Positions 17,628 through 29,902 of a stretch of 64,000 bases of DNA are shown piece after piece. The DNA lies in the NCBI RefSeq assembly GCF_014652315.1, contig NZ_BMYO01000001.1, positions 62,001 through 126,000 on the forward strand, read 5' to 3'. The notes beneath the pieces were generated by a model, which was not told the DNA's origin, did no database searches, and was given only the letters and a program-made list of their open reading frames with translations. The position numbers and the translations under genes were made by a program. The DNA comes from Jeongeupia chitinilytica (GTDB lineage Bacteria; Pseudomonadota; Gammaproteobacteria; Burkholderiales; Chitinibacteraceae). The stretch's first letter is position 1. Each line of letters starts with the position of its first letter.

Positions 17628-18236
17628 TCAGGCCGGTTCGAGCTGCAGCAGCGCGACGTCGGTGAAGCGTGCGGCAAAGCCCGTCGGTTCGCCGACGAGG
17701 TCCAGCACCCAGTGCAGTGCTGCGCGCAGCTTGGCCACGTCGTAATCGGCATTGAAGCGGTGCAGGGCTGCGCCGTGCAGCACGAAGCGCAATGCCAGCG
17801 TCTGCGGGTCGTCCGGCGTGGTGTCGGTGAGCCCGAACAGGCGTGGCAGCACGCTGTCGAAAATCGGCCCGACACCGTCGTACAGCTTGGTGTCGCCACG
17901 CGCGGCCATCCAGATCTGCAGCAGCGCGACGCTGGTGCTGCGGTCCGGTTGCGCCAGCGTGCCGCGCAACATCAGGTGCACGCGTTCGAGCGGGGTCATC
18001 GGGCCGAGGGCAAGAAAGCGTGCCTCTTCGGCCGCGATCAGCCGTTCGACCACGACCGGCAGCAGGTCGTAGCGACCGCTCGGAAAGTGGTGACGCAGGG
18101 CGCCCCGGCTGACGCCGGCGCGTTCGCAAATGCGAGTTTCGCTCAGCCGCGCATAGCCCAGCTCGTCCAGCAGGGCGATGGTCGCCTCGATGAGTCGGGT
18201 TTGCGTTGCGCTGGAACGTTCGATTTGGGTAGCCAT
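17628..18236 (-). CDS. TetR/AcrR family transcriptional regulator
   Basis: This 202-residue repressor-type protein has an N-terminal helix-turn-helix (about residues 10-58) with the segment RICERAGVSRGALRHHFPSG, typical of TetR proteins. The C-terminal all-helical ligand domain is unrelated to any specific inducer I can name. It is divergent from surE across 183 bp, which makes surE and the following lipoprotein its most likely targets, besides itself. An inverted TGGTAT/ATACCA pair lies in that gap. Confidence 0.9.
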   Translation of the reverse strand: MATQIERSSATQTRLIEATIALLDELGYARLSETRICERAGVSRGALRHHFPSGRYDLLPVVVERLIAAEEARFLALGPMTPLERVHLMLRGTLAQPDRSTSVALLQIWMAARGDTKLYDGVGPIFDSVLPRLFGLTDTTPDDPQTLALRFVLHGAALHRFNADYDVAKLRAALHWVLDLVGEPTGFAARFTDVALLQLEPA

Positions 18237-18256
18237 GGGGAGTGATTTTATCCGAA

Positions 18257-18287
18257 TGGTATGTTTTCAGTCTTAGGGTTAATACCA
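18257..18287. promoter_or_regulatory. Candidate operator in the tetR-surE divergent promoter region
   Basis: TGGTAT (18257-18262) and its inverse ATACCA (18282-18287) are 19 bases apart in an AT-rich patch just upstream of the TetR start codon. The arms are short and widely spaced, so binding by the adjacent TetR protein is only a guess. Confidence 0.3.
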
Positions 18288-18419
18288 ATGGTCACGGTTT
18301 CACTTTTTCCCCATTCCGGCTGGAAGCCGCGATTCTGCTGGCGTTCCGGTCATCAAAAATACATACAAAGATGTTTCCATTTCCCACTTCGGACAATCTG
18401 GATCAAAACAAGGGAAGCG

Positions 18420-19376
18420 ATGAAACTCGCACATACCACTGCGACGCTGCTGGCGCTGGGGCTGACCACGCCGGCGTTCGCACTGAACATACTGGTGTCG
18501 AACGACGACGGTTTCGCCGCGGCCAACGTGCGCGCGCTGTATGCGCGGCTGAAAGCCGCCGGCCACGATGTGATCGTTGCCGCGCCGTGCCAGGACCAGA
18601 GCGGCAAGGGGGCGTCGGTGAACTTCCTGACGCCGCTGACGCCCCTGGCGAAGGACTGTCGTGGCGGCACGGTCAGGGCCGGCGCAGCGGCGGTCGGTGC
18701 CGATCCGTCGGTTGGCGACATCAGTTATGTCGACGGTACGCCGGTGATGGCGACGATGTACGGCCTCGATGTACTCGCACCGTCACGCTGGGGCAAAGCC
18801 CCCGACCTGCTGATTTCGGGCCCGAACGAGGGGCAGAATCTCGGTGCCATCGTCAATTCGTCGGGCACCGTCAGCAATGCGGTCTTTGCCGCCAGCCGCG
18901 GCATTCCGGCCATCGCGGTCAGTGCCGACGCCAATACCAAGGACAATGCCGCACTGGCCGACGAGGCGGCCGCGCTGACGGTCAAGTTCGTCGACGCACT
19001 GCTGGCGAAGCGCGGCAACGGCGCGGTGATGCCGGCGGGGACGGCGATCAACGTCAATCTGCCCAAATTCGATGCCGGCGGCAGCAGCAAGGTGCAATGG
19101 GTGTTCAGCCGCTTCGGCAGCTATACGGCGATGACGCCGAAATTCGTTGCCGATCTGTCCAGGGATCCGGTTGCGTCGGGCTACGGGGTCAAGTACCCGT
19201 ACCCGGGCGTGACCTTCACGCTGAACAGCACCCCGTCCGCCGCCGATGCCGGTAGCGAATCGGCGCTCAACGCCAGGGGGTATGCGACGGTGACGACGAT
19301 GCAGGTGGGCTTCGAGGCCCGGCCGCAGGCGCAGCAATGGCTGCGTCTCCGCCTGAAAGACCTGCTGTCGCAATGA
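18420..19376 (+). CDS. surE: Exported SurE-type 5'/3'-nucleotidase
   Basis: This 318-residue protein has a clear signal peptide (residues 1-21, ending TTPAFA) directly followed by the SurE core LNILVSNDDGFAA, whose Asn28/Asp29/Asp30 help bind the metal. The GPNEGQNLG metal motif and the SSGTVSNA segment are also present. SurE enzymes remove phosphate from nucleoside monophosphates. The usual housekeeping SurE is cytoplasmic and paired with pcm/rpoS, whereas this one is exported, so it probably scavenges extracellular nucleotides. It is followed by a lipoprotein gene after 11 bases. The start has a GGGAAG ribosome binding site and gives the signal peptide. Confidence 0.9.
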   Translation: MKLAHTTATLLALGLTTPAFALNILVSNDDGFAAANVRALYARLKAAGHDVIVAAPCQDQSGKGASVNFLTPLTPLAKDCRGGTVRAGAAAVGADPSVGDISYVDGTPVMATMYGLDVLAPSRWGKAPDLLISGPNEGQNLGAIVNSSGTVSNAVFAASRGIPAIAVSADANTKDNAALADEAAALTVKFVDALLAKRGNGAVMPAGTAINVNLPKFDAGGSSKVQWVFSRFGSYTAMTPKFVADLSRDPVASGYGVKYPYPGVTFTLNSTPSAADAGSESALNARGYATVTTMQVGFEARPQAQQWLRLRLKDLLSQ

Positions 19377-19387
19377 GGGGAATGCGG

Positions 19388-20044
19388 ATGAAACGGTTCC
19401 AGTACGCAACGCTGTCATGCCTTGTGCTTGCCGCCTGTGGCGGCAGCGGCAGTGGCGGCAACAGCTCGCCCCTCACGCCGGCGACCCCCAGGGTCAGTGT
19501 CGATGCCTTGCCGGCCGGCAGCTATACCGTGGCGACCGGCGATGCCGATGCGCCGCAGGTCGGGCAGTACTACACCGGCAGCGACGGCCGTCGCCTGCTG
19601 GTCGTCAACGATGCCGACGAGACGGCCAGTACGCTGTACAAGCAGGACGCCAGCGGGGTCTGGACGGCGGTGCCGGCACCGAAGGCCGATGTGGCGATCC
19701 GGCTCGGGGCTTCGGAGGCCCGGCCGAGTCCGGCCGTCGATCCGGCCCGGCTGGCCGGCAGCTACACGGTGCTGCTGGCCGGTGGTGCCGCTGCACAGTT
19801 CGGTCTGTCGGCCAGTGGCGAACTGGTCGCGCAGGGGAACGGCACCTGCCGGATTGCGGGCAGGGCGATGAGCGGCAAGCTGCCCGGCGCGCTCGATCTC
19901 GCGCTGACGTTCAGCGGCTGCGCCGGCCTGCCCGCCAGTGGCAACGGCGTGCTGCTGGCCGATCCGGACTATGCCCCGGCGGCATTGCGACTGATCGCCG
20001 ATGACGGCAGCCGGGTCATCGAGCTGTGGGCCTATCCGGCCTGA
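19388..20044 (+). CDS. Hypothetical lipoprotein downstream of surE
   Basis: I do not recognise this 218-residue protein. It has a lipobox (LVLAAC) followed by a Gly/Ser-rich linker. The body repeats a short beta-type pattern (GSYTVATGD, GSYTVLLAGG), suggesting a lipocalin-like or beta-sandwich fold. Two cysteines (in GTCRIAG and SGCAGLP) may pair. GAGGGG precedes the ATG at 19388 by about 8 bases; another ATG lies 6 bases upstream. It is likely cotranscribed with surE and located at the outer membrane or periplasm. Confidence 0.75.
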   Translation: MKRFQYATLSCLVLAACGGSGSGGNSSPLTPATPRVSVDALPAGSYTVATGDADAPQVGQYYTGSDGRRLLVVNDADETASTLYKQDASGVWTAVPAPKADVAIRLGASEARPSPAVDPARLAGSYTVLLAGGAAAQFGLSASGELVAQGNGTCRIAGRAMSGKLPGALDLALTFSGCAGLPASGNGVLLADPDYAPAALRLIADDGSRVIELWAYPA

Positions 20045-20183
20045 GCCGGCCTGTCGGGCGGCGGTCGCCGTCCGGGCTGCAACTGATGTCCGTGTATGTA
20101 AGTGACGGCCAGCGATGAACTTGTCATTTTTCCGTAATGGCCCGGTCCTAGACTGGGTCGATCTTTCCCCAGCAGAAGCCACC

Positions 20184-21959
<1,776 letters not shown>

Positions 21960-22001
21960 GCGGCCGCAACGGACGTGCCAAACGCACCCGGGGCCGATTT
22001 T

Positions 22002-22019
22002 CCCCGCGCGACAGCGGGG
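22002..22019. terminator. Small GC hairpin between convergent signalling genes
   Basis: CCCCGC and GCGGGG pair around a 6-base loop between the 3' ends of the EAL-CBS-GGDEF gene and the convergent response-regulator gene. There is no T-run, so termination is uncertain. Confidence 0.35.
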
Positions 22020-22029
22020 GTGCAGGGCT

Positions 22030-23148
22030 TCAGACCGCCGCGTCTTCGCTCTGCGCGTCGTAGATCGATTCGAGCAGCACGTCGGTGCCGAGTTCCTGGG
22101 TTGCAAAGCCCAGCAGCGGTGCGAGTTGCGCCAGCAGCGCCGGCAGGTGCGGGCGCACGGCATCGCGTTCGCCACGCGCCAGCAGGGCGATCGCATCGGC
22201 AATGCCCGGTGGCGCCTGCTTGCGCTGCGACGGCAGGATTACGCGGTTTTCGCTCGGTACCGCATCCAGCCGTTCGCGGGCGACGCCGAACAGCGCGTCG
22301 GCGCCGTGGACGTCGTCATGCAGCGTGCTGGCAATGGCCAGACTGGCCGTCAGGCTCAGCTGGTCACCGCGGAAATTGACCCGTGCGGCGGCGACGGTCT
22401 GGCGCAGCCGTTCGGCCAGCACCTGGGCCTGATCGAGCGTCGTGCCCGGCGACAGGACGGCGAAACGGCCGGCATCGACATGCGCCAGCGTGTCTTCGCG
22501 GCGCAGTTTGGCCGTCAGGTGGCGGGTGAACACGCCGAGCAGCTGCTCGGCGAGCCGCGGGCCGACATGGGCGGCCAGCGCATCGAAACGGTCGAGCTGC
22601 AGCAGGAGCAGCGACACCTCGGTGCCGTGGCGCTGCGCGTAAGCGAGTGCCTGTTCGGCCTGCAGCGACAGCAGGTGCGGGCTGCCGGCGCCGGTGTTGT
22701 CGTGGGTCGCCGTTTGCGCCTGCTGCTCCCGCGCGGCCTCGAGGGCGCGCTGGCGTTCGGCAAGTTCGATGTTGGCGTGGACCCGGGCGAGCATTTCGCT
22801 GCGGTCGGTCGACTTGGTGATGAAGTCGTTGGCGCCGCGGGCAACGCATTTCTCGCGTGTTGCTTCATCTTCCTCGCCCGAAACGATGATCACCGGCAGT
22901 TGCGCCAGCCGCGGCTGGCCACAGGCGCGCAGGCGGTCCAGCAGGCCGAGGCCGTCGAGCTCGGGCATCGACAGGTCGGAAATCATCAGCTGGATCGTGT
23001 CGTCCTGCTGCAGGCGGCGCCAGCCGGCTTCTCCATCGCCTTCCTCGACGACGTCGTAGACATCGGCCAGATGCTTCTTGACCGTGGCACGGACGATGCG
23101 CGAGTCATCGACGATCAGCAGGCGGGGCAGGGAGGGGGCGGACGACAT
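22030..23148 (-). CDS. Response regulator with degenerate GGDEF output domain
   Basis: This 372-residue protein has an N-terminal receiver domain with the acidic pair Asp14/Asp15, phosphorylatable Asp58 (MISDLSMPELDG) and a conserved Lys in FITKSTD. A short helical linker leads to a GGDEF-fold domain. There the active-site loop reads DAGRF instead of GGDEF, and the substrate-binding residues are also altered (LQLDRFDAL). It is therefore almost certainly not a diguanylate cyclase and may act as a binding or scaffold module. No partner kinase is adjacent. It is convergent with the EAL-CBS-GGDEF gene. Confidence 0.88.
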   Translation of the reverse strand: MSSAPSLPRLLIVDDSRIVRATVKKHLADVYDVVEEGDGEAGWRRLQQDDTIQLMISDLSMPELDGLGLLDRLRACGQPRLAQLPVIIVSGEEDEATREKCVARGANDFITKSTDRSEMLARVHANIELAERQRALEAAREQQAQTATHDNTGAGSPHLLSLQAEQALAYAQRHGTEVSLLLLQLDRFDALAAHVGPRLAEQLLGVFTRHLTAKLRREDTLAHVDAGRFAVLSPGTTLDQAQVLAERLRQTVAAARVNFRGDQLSLTASLAIASTLHDDVHGADALFGVARERLDAVPSENRVILPSQRKQAPPGIADAIALLARGERDAVRPHLPALLAQLAPLLGFATQELGTDVLLESIYDAQSEDAAV

Positions 23149-23292
23149 GGAGGACCTCGTTCTGACAGGCTGGCCGTCAGCCTAGCACAGCCCGGTGGCC
23201 AAAGGCCGCGTTGCATGCCGTCCCGGATGCCCGGCCGGGCGTTTGACGCACGCAGACCACAGCCCGTGGCCCGTCGTCGGCGCCAACGGTTG

Positions 23293-23312
23293 CAGACAGG
23301 CGTATCCGTCTG
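23293..23312. promoter_or_regulatory. Inverted repeat in the promoter region of the Spy-like gene
   Basis: CAGAC and GTCTG are separated by 10 bases about 100 bp before the start of the Spy-like gene, adjoining an AT-rich stretch that could hold its promoter. It is a plausible regulator site with short arms. Confidence 0.3.
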
Positions 23313-23413
23313 GAATATGGTTGTGTAAATAAACCACTTGGCGCCGGTCCGGACTTCGCCAAGAATGGCGCCGCGGTGCAGAACGCCACCGACCAACTAC
23401 AAGAGAGACCACG

Positions 23414-23818
23414 ATGAAACCGATCCGCGCCCTTCTCCTCGCTGCCACGCTGTTGCTGCCGGTGTCGGCGGCCATGGCCGACGACATGTCCACGCCGTTC
23501 GACATGAGCACGCTGGCGAGCGAACTCAAGCTGACGCAGGCACAGCAGCGGCAGATCGAGACGATCCGCCAGGCCGAGCATGACCAGATTGCCGCCATCG
23601 ATACCAGCGGGGTCGAGCCGGGCGTGATCCGCGACATGATCAAGTCCGGCAAATGGGACGAGGCGCGTGCCAGAAAGCGCATCCAGGCTTTCGGCGACGT
23701 CGACAACCAGGTGAGCTACATCCGGGTGAAGTCGCTGTTCGACATCAGCCAGGTGCTGACGGCCGACCAGCGCAAGCAGTTCCAGCAGCTGTTTGCCAAG
23801 GAGCTGTCGGCCGACTGA
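23414..23818 (+). CDS. Spy/CpxP-like periplasmic LTXXQ protein
   Basis: This 134-residue exported protein has a signal peptide (about 1-22, ending AMA) and two LTXXQ-type motifs (LTQAQQRQIE and LTADQRKQF). These are the hallmark of the Spy/CpxP family of periplasmic chaperones and stress sensors. It is shorter and more acidic than E. coli Spy. Family members act against protein unfolding or metal stress; here the inducer is unknown and no Cpx-like kinase is nearby. It is a single-gene unit with its own upstream region of 265 bp. Confidence 0.8.
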   Translation: MKPIRALLLAATLLLPVSAAMADDMSTPFDMSTLASELKLTQAQQRQIETIRQAEHDQIAAIDTSGVEPGVIRDMIKSGKWDEARARKRIQAFGDVDNQVSYIRVKSLFDISQVLTADQRKQFQQLFAKELSAD

Positions 23819-23830
23819 GGCGGGCGACCC

Positions 23831-23863
23831 TGCCGGTGACCGCAGCATGTGCGGTCACCGGCA
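23831..23863. terminator. Perfect 14-bp hairpin between convergent genes
   Basis: TGCCGGTGACCGCA and its exact inverse TGCGGTCACCGGCA are separated by 5 bases. They lie between the stops of the Spy-like gene and the convergent esterase gene. No T-run is present, but the perfect stem and position suggest a shared terminator. Confidence 0.6.
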
Positions 23864-23876
23864 GGTCGGGCCGGGC

Positions 23877-25055
23877 TTAGCGGCCGTAGGCGTAGGGCAA
23901 ACCTTCGCGGCTGGCCGCCAGCGCGGCCGATTCGTGGGTGCGCGCCGGCAGCACCACGTGCCGGACCGGCACCGTTTTGCCGGCCAGGACCGCGGCAAAG
24001 CGCGCGGTGTCCTCCAGATACGGGCTGCCTTCCAGCTCGCCCATGCTGAGGAAGACGCTTTCGACGCCACGGTAGCGTTCGGCGGAACCGGTTTGCGCCT
24101 CGCCGGCGAGCTGGTTGTCGTGGTACCAGAGCGCCGGGCTGTTGATGAGGTAATGGCCGAACAGGGCGCTGTCGTGCACCAGCGCATGGCTGACAAGCAA
24201 CGCGCTCAGCGAGGTGCCGTGAATCCCGCGGTCCGCCGGCCGGGTCAGATAGTGCGTCTCGATGCGCGGGATGAGTTCGTGCTTGAGGAAGGCGAGGAAA
24301 CCGGGACCGCCGCCGGTGATGCGCAACGCCGGGTCGGTATTGCCGAGGAAGTGTTCTTCCGCCAGCCAGTAGCTCGGCGTGTAATCGCGCTCGCGCCGCA
24401 GCCAGCACGCCGGTTCGCTATCGGCGCAGCCGATGCCGACGACGATGAACGGTTGCAGCCGGTCCGCATCGCGCAAGTCCTGAAGCTGCTGCCTGAAGGT
24501 GTCGGCCAGCAGGAACCAGTCGAGCACGTAGAGCACCGGGTAGGCCAGTTCGGGCTGGAAGCCGTCGGGCAGCATGACCTCGATCGGGTAGGCGTTGCCG
24601 GCGGTATCCGGGCCGAACGTCAGCGGTTGCACATGTCGTGACGTCAGCGTGAACGTGTATTGCCGTGTGTAATTGCAGTCACCGAGGTCGCGCCAGACGG
24701 CGCGGTTTCCGGCTGAGGCCGGATCGTTGCCACGGGTCCACCAGCCGGCGAGGTAATTGCGTCCCTGACGGCTGACCACCGCGTTGCCGTTGTAGGCGAT
24801 TCCGTCGCGCCAGGCATCGCCACACGCCAGCGGCGGCTGCGCCGGGTCGAGTACCAGCCAGGGCTGGCCACCGCCGATCGGGCCGGCGTGTTGCTGCGGG
24901 GACTGTCCGCGCGTCCACCACTGCGCACGATAGTCGGTGCCGGCAACGGTGACCGTGTCACCGGCGTTGTAGACGAGATCGGGTTGCCACGCCGGTGCGG
25001 CCGAAAGCCAGGCGCTGGCGAACAGGGAGAGGGCGGCGGCCCATGGAGTTCGCAT
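23877..25055 (-). CDS. Secreted alpha/beta-hydrolase esterase with two chitin-binding modules
   Basis: The 392-residue protein has a signal peptide (about 1-20). Two tandem carbohydrate-binding modules of the ChtBD3/CBM5-12 type follow (about 21-70 and 78-127, each with the aromatic YRAQWWTRG or YLAGWWTRG core). The rest is an esterase domain of the IroE/Fes-like putative esterase family. The likely nucleophile is Ser282 in GTSLSA and the likely catalytic His is His374 near the C-terminus. The nucleophile elbow differs from the common G-x-S-x-G. The chitin-binding modules suggest the substrate is bound to, or is, a chitin-containing polymer; the reaction is not known. The ATG at 25055 starts the signal peptide directly. 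Confidence 0.85.
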   Translation of the reverse strand: MRTPWAAALSLFASAWLSAAPAWQPDLVYNAGDTVTVAGTDYRAQWWTRGQSPQQHAGPIGGGQPWLVLDPAQPPLACGDAWRDGIAYNGNAVVSRQGRNYLAGWWTRGNDPASAGNRAVWRDLGDCNYTRQYTFTLTSRHVQPLTFGPDTAGNAYPIEVMLPDGFQPELAYPVLYVLDWFLLADTFRQQLQDLRDADRLQPFIVVGIGCADSEPACWLRRERDYTPSYWLAEEHFLGNTDPALRITGGGPGFLAFLKHELIPRIETHYLTRPADRGIHGTSLSALLVSHALVHDSALFGHYLINSPALWYHDNQLAGEAQTGSAERYRGVESVFLSMGELEGSPYLEDTARFAAVLAGKTVPVRHVVLPARTHESAALAASREGLPYAYGR

Positions 25056-25188
25056 CGAAGTTCCATCCGGAGATGTGCGCACATGCGCACGTCCGGATCA
25101 TGCCGAGTGCCTGATCGCGGATCGCCGGCACCGGTCGGCGACGATCGGCCGAGGGATGTGTGTCGTCCGCTGACGACCCCTGACGTCC

Positions 25189-27207
<2,019 letters not shown>

Positions 27208-27416
27208 GGTGATCCGTGCGGGCGCGTGGCGGGATAGCGGAATGGTACGCTGCGTCCCGGCTTGCCGCTAATGCAACCGGTGCGTGCGGTGACCGGCCCG
27301 ACCGTGGGTGCCCGGGCCGACACGATGGCCACACGCCGCCCTGCCCCGGCGCCGGAAAGGGGATTCCGACGTAAAATCCCGGACAATGCCATTGTCATTC
27401 ATGGGCGGGAGTCCTC

Positions 27417-27932
27417 ATGCCGAACGTCACGTTCACCATCGATTCAGTCAGCAATTTCACCGCTACCGGCACCGGCATGATCGGGATGGCGCCGGCGCTG
27501 GCAGCCCAGGGGCGCCTGTACGTGATCTATTCCGGCACGCATACGCGGCCGTTCTACATCGGCACCAGCGGCAACGTGCAGCAACGGTTCCAGAACCGCG
27601 TGGCGGCCATGAACGACGCCGGTATCGTCGCAGCCACGCTGCAGAACAGTTTCGTCTTCACGATCCGGGTCACCATCAACAACATCAACCACCAGCCCAA
27701 CGATCTCGGAATCGCGAACGGCATCGATGTCGAAAAACTGCTGCTGCGCCTTTACCACGTGCATTACCAGGCCGCATTCCGGAACACCGCCAAATGGAGC
27801 ACGGCGTTCGCCAATACCGACGGCAACGGTCTGCACGTCCGCTACCTTGATCCGCAGAACCGGGTCGGCGGTTTCGCGCCGGTCGGCGCCAACGGGTTCG
27901 TCCAGTTGCTGGCGGGGGCGGGCAACTACTGA
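27417..27932 (+). CDS. Standalone GIY-YIG-like domain protein, function unknown
   Basis: This 171-residue protein contains a GIY-YIG-like core: LYVIYSG (35-40) and FYIGTSGNVQQRF (46-58) with the two tyrosines and Arg57. A later acidic helix (VEKLLLRLYH, Glu106) could supply the metal ligand. The whole protein is little more than this domain, and no DNA-binding module is fused. GIY-YIG folds are usually nucleases, but this copy is divergent (the first motif lacks Gly-Ile), so activity is uncertain. A GGGAG ribosome binding site precedes the ATG. It has no operon partner. It could be a nuclease of a selfish or defence type, or a repurposed domain. Confidence 0.72.
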   Translation: MPNVTFTIDSVSNFTATGTGMIGMAPALAAQGRLYVIYSGTHTRPFYIGTSGNVQQRFQNRVAAMNDAGIVAATLQNSFVFTIRVTINNINHQPNDLGIANGIDVEKLLLRLYHVHYQAAFRNTAKWSTAFANTDGNGLHVRYLDPQNRVGGFAPVGANGFVQLLAGAGNY

Positions 27933-27982
27933 CCGATCGTCCACCGGGCCGGTCGGACGACGTCCGGCGGTCGTCCAAATGA

Positions 27983-28006
27983 AAACCGGCGCGCTGGCGC
28001 CGGTTT
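27983..28006. terminator. Intrinsic terminator between the GIY-YIG-like gene and the chemoreceptor gene
   Basis: AAACCGGCGC and GCGCCGGTTT form a perfect 10-bp stem with a 4-base loop. A T-rich tail follows on the minus strand, so it best terminates the chemoreceptor gene; it may also serve the convergent gene. Confidence 0.85.
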
Positions 28007-28030
28007 CCGGAGAGGGACGGGGCGTGCGGT

Positions 28031-29641
28031 TCAGACGCGGTAACGCGAGATCGCGGCCTGCAGCTGCTGCGACATCTGTTGCAGGTGTTCGGCTGCCGAG
28101 GCGGTGTGCATGGCGGTGGCGTTGCTTTCCTCGCTCATCTGCGCCACGCGTTCGATCTGCTGGGCGATGCTGGTGCTGGCCTGGCTCTGTTCGCGCATCG
28201 CACCGGAAATCTCGCTGACCTGATGCACGACGTCGTCGCTGCCGGTGCGGATCTGCCGGATCGCCGCGCCGGCCTGCTCGGCCTGGGCGACGCCGTCGCC
28301 GACCAGGTTGACGACGGCCTGCATCGACGTGACCGTCTGGCCGGCTTCGGACTGGATGGCCTGAACGGTACCGGCGATTTCCTGGGTCGACACGGCCGTG
28401 CGCTCGGCCAGCTTGCGGACTTCGTCGGCGACGACGGCGAAGCCGCGGCCGGTTTCGCCGGCGCGGGCCGCTTCGATCGCGGCGTTCAGCGCCAGCAGGT
28501 TGGTCTGGTCGGCGATGTCCTTGATCACGTTGACGACCGCGTTGATCTCGGCGGTACGCTCCTTCAGGCTTTCGATCTGTGTTGCCGCAGTGGTGACCGT
28601 CGCGGCGATGCCGTTGATCCTGGCGATGGTCTGCTCGATCACCATGCCGCCGCTGCCGGCCAGCCGGCCGGCTTCGCGCGCCAGATCGTCGGCGCCGCCG
28701 GCCCGGTCGGCAACGTGGGTGACGCTGACGGTCATTTCCTCGACGGCGGCCGCCATATTGGCCGTCGATTCGCTGACGTCGTTCGACGCGGCGGACATCT
28801 GGGTCGAGGCGTCGGCCAGTTCGGTCGCCGATGCATTGAGTCCGCTGCCGACCTGCTGCAGCTGGCGGAAGCTCTGCTGCATCGCGTCGAGCAACTGGTT
28901 GAAGGCGTGCAGCGTCTGGTTCACTTCGTCGCCACCGCGCGCCGGTACCCGGCGGGTGAAATCGTAGTCGCTGGCGAGCCGGACGACCGAGTCGCGCAGC
29001 TGGCCCAGCGGGCCGGTGACGCTGCGCACGATCAGCGTGCCGAGCACGAACAGCAGGGCGGCGGCGACCAGCGGGGTGATCAGGCTGGTGGTCTGGCCGG
29101 TGGCGATGGCACCGGAGACACCCTGACGCGCCTGTTCGAGCTGGCGCTGGTTGTTGTCGACCGCTTCCTTCATCGCGGTGATGGCCTTCTCGCCCTGAAT
29201 GGCGACCCGGCTGGTTGCGGCCGGCACTTCGTCGTACTGGCCGTTCTTCGAATACTTGAAAATCTCCTGCACCTGGGTCAGGTAGCGGTCGATCTCGTCG
29301 CGCGCCTGACGCACGTCGGCCGGATTGCCGTAGCGGTTCAGGTGCGATTCGAAGATCTGTGCCAGCTCGGTGCGCAGGCTGTTGAAGCTGGCTTCGACCT
29401 TGTCCTTGCCGGCCGGCTCGCGCTGTACCAGATGCTGGTACACGCTCATGCGCAGTCGCAGGAACACTTCCTGCGCATGGTTGAGGTTCTGCATCGCCGG
29501 GACGGCGTTGTCGAGCATGTCGGTCGAATTGTCGCGGATCTTGGTCAGCAGCAGTCCGGAAACCAGCGCCATCAGCACCACGGCGACCACACCAAGGCCG
29601 CAGAGCAGGTACAGGCGTGTCGAGATCTTCATCGGGGCCAT
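28031..29641 (-). CDS. Methyl-accepting chemotaxis protein (4HB-type sensor)
   Basis: This 536-residue classical chemoreceptor has TM1 (about 14-34), a periplasmic four-helix-bundle sensor (about 35-197), TM2 (about 200-220), a HAMP domain (about 220-275) and the cytoplasmic signalling hairpin. The invariant tip DIADQTNLLALNAAIEAARA is followed by GRGFAVVADEVRKLAERT. It ends SRYRV without a CheR-binding tail. I chose the ATG at 29641 because GGATGGAA lies 8 bases before it; an ATG 9 bases downstream is a close alternative. No che genes are in the window, so it works with a remote chemotaxis cluster. Confidence 0.93.
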   Translation of the reverse strand: MAPMKISTRLYLLCGLGVVAVVLMALVSGLLLTKIRDNSTDMLDNAVPAMQNLNHAQEVFLRLRMSVYQHLVQREPAGKDKVEASFNSLRTELAQIFESHLNRYGNPADVRQARDEIDRYLTQVQEIFKYSKNGQYDEVPAATSRVAIQGEKAITAMKEAVDNNQRQLEQARQGVSGAIATGQTTSLITPLVAAALLFVLGTLIVRSVTGPLGQLRDSVVRLASDYDFTRRVPARGGDEVNQTLHAFNQLLDAMQQSFRQLQQVGSGLNASATELADASTQMSAASNDVSESTANMAAAVEEMTVSVTHVADRAGGADDLAREAGRLAGSGGMVIEQTIARINGIAATVTTAATQIESLKERTAEINAVVNVIKDIADQTNLLALNAAIEAARAGETGRGFAVVADEVRKLAERTAVSTQEIAGTVQAIQSEAGQTVTSMQAVVNLVGDGVAQAEQAGAAIRQIRTGSDDVVHQVSEISGAMREQSQASTSIAQQIERVAQMSEESNATAMHTASAAEHLQQMSQQLQAAISRYRV

Positions 29642-29761
29642 TCTGTCGATTCCATCCGGCATATTAGATGGCCCTACTGTAGCAGCCGGATTTGCGCTAC
29701 TTGGATGCCGGCGGCATCGGTGTGGCAAATCGATCTCAGGGTTTCTACCCAATGTGGGGTA

Positions 29762-29796
29762 GGGCTGAAACCGGCTTGCAGCAAGGCTTTCAGCCC
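29762..29796. repeat. Inverted repeat upstream of the chemoreceptor
   Basis: GGGCTGAAA (29762-29770) is exactly inverted as TTTCAGCCC (29788-29796) across 17 bases, between the chitinase terminator and the chemoreceptor start. It could be an operator or an extra RNA hairpin. Confidence 0.35.
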
Positions 29797-29822
29797 GGCT
29801 CTTTGTGCGTTGCAAGCAAAGA

Positions 29823-29848
29823 AAGCCGGCCCCGTCGGGGGCCGGCTT
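29823..29848 (-). terminator. Intrinsic terminator of the chitinase gene
   Basis: AAGCCGGCCCC pairs with GGGGCCGGCTT (11 bp, 4-base loop), followed on the minus strand by a T-rich CTTTCTTTG tail, 54 bases past the chitinase stop. Confidence 0.85.
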
Positions 29849-29902
29849 GCGCGCGCGGAACAGGCGGGCGGTTCGCGCCGACGGAGGCGCGGACCGTGTC
29901 GC

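Noticed and set aside
27208..27416. SOS (LexA) box in front of uvrB
   Set aside because: No CTGT-N8-ACAG pattern was found in the gap upstream of uvrB.
29642..29815. An upstream extension of the second chemoreceptor by up to 58 residues
   Set aside because: The extra residues are basic and unrelated to receptors, whereas the first membrane helix follows the chosen ATG directly and GGATGGAA precedes it.
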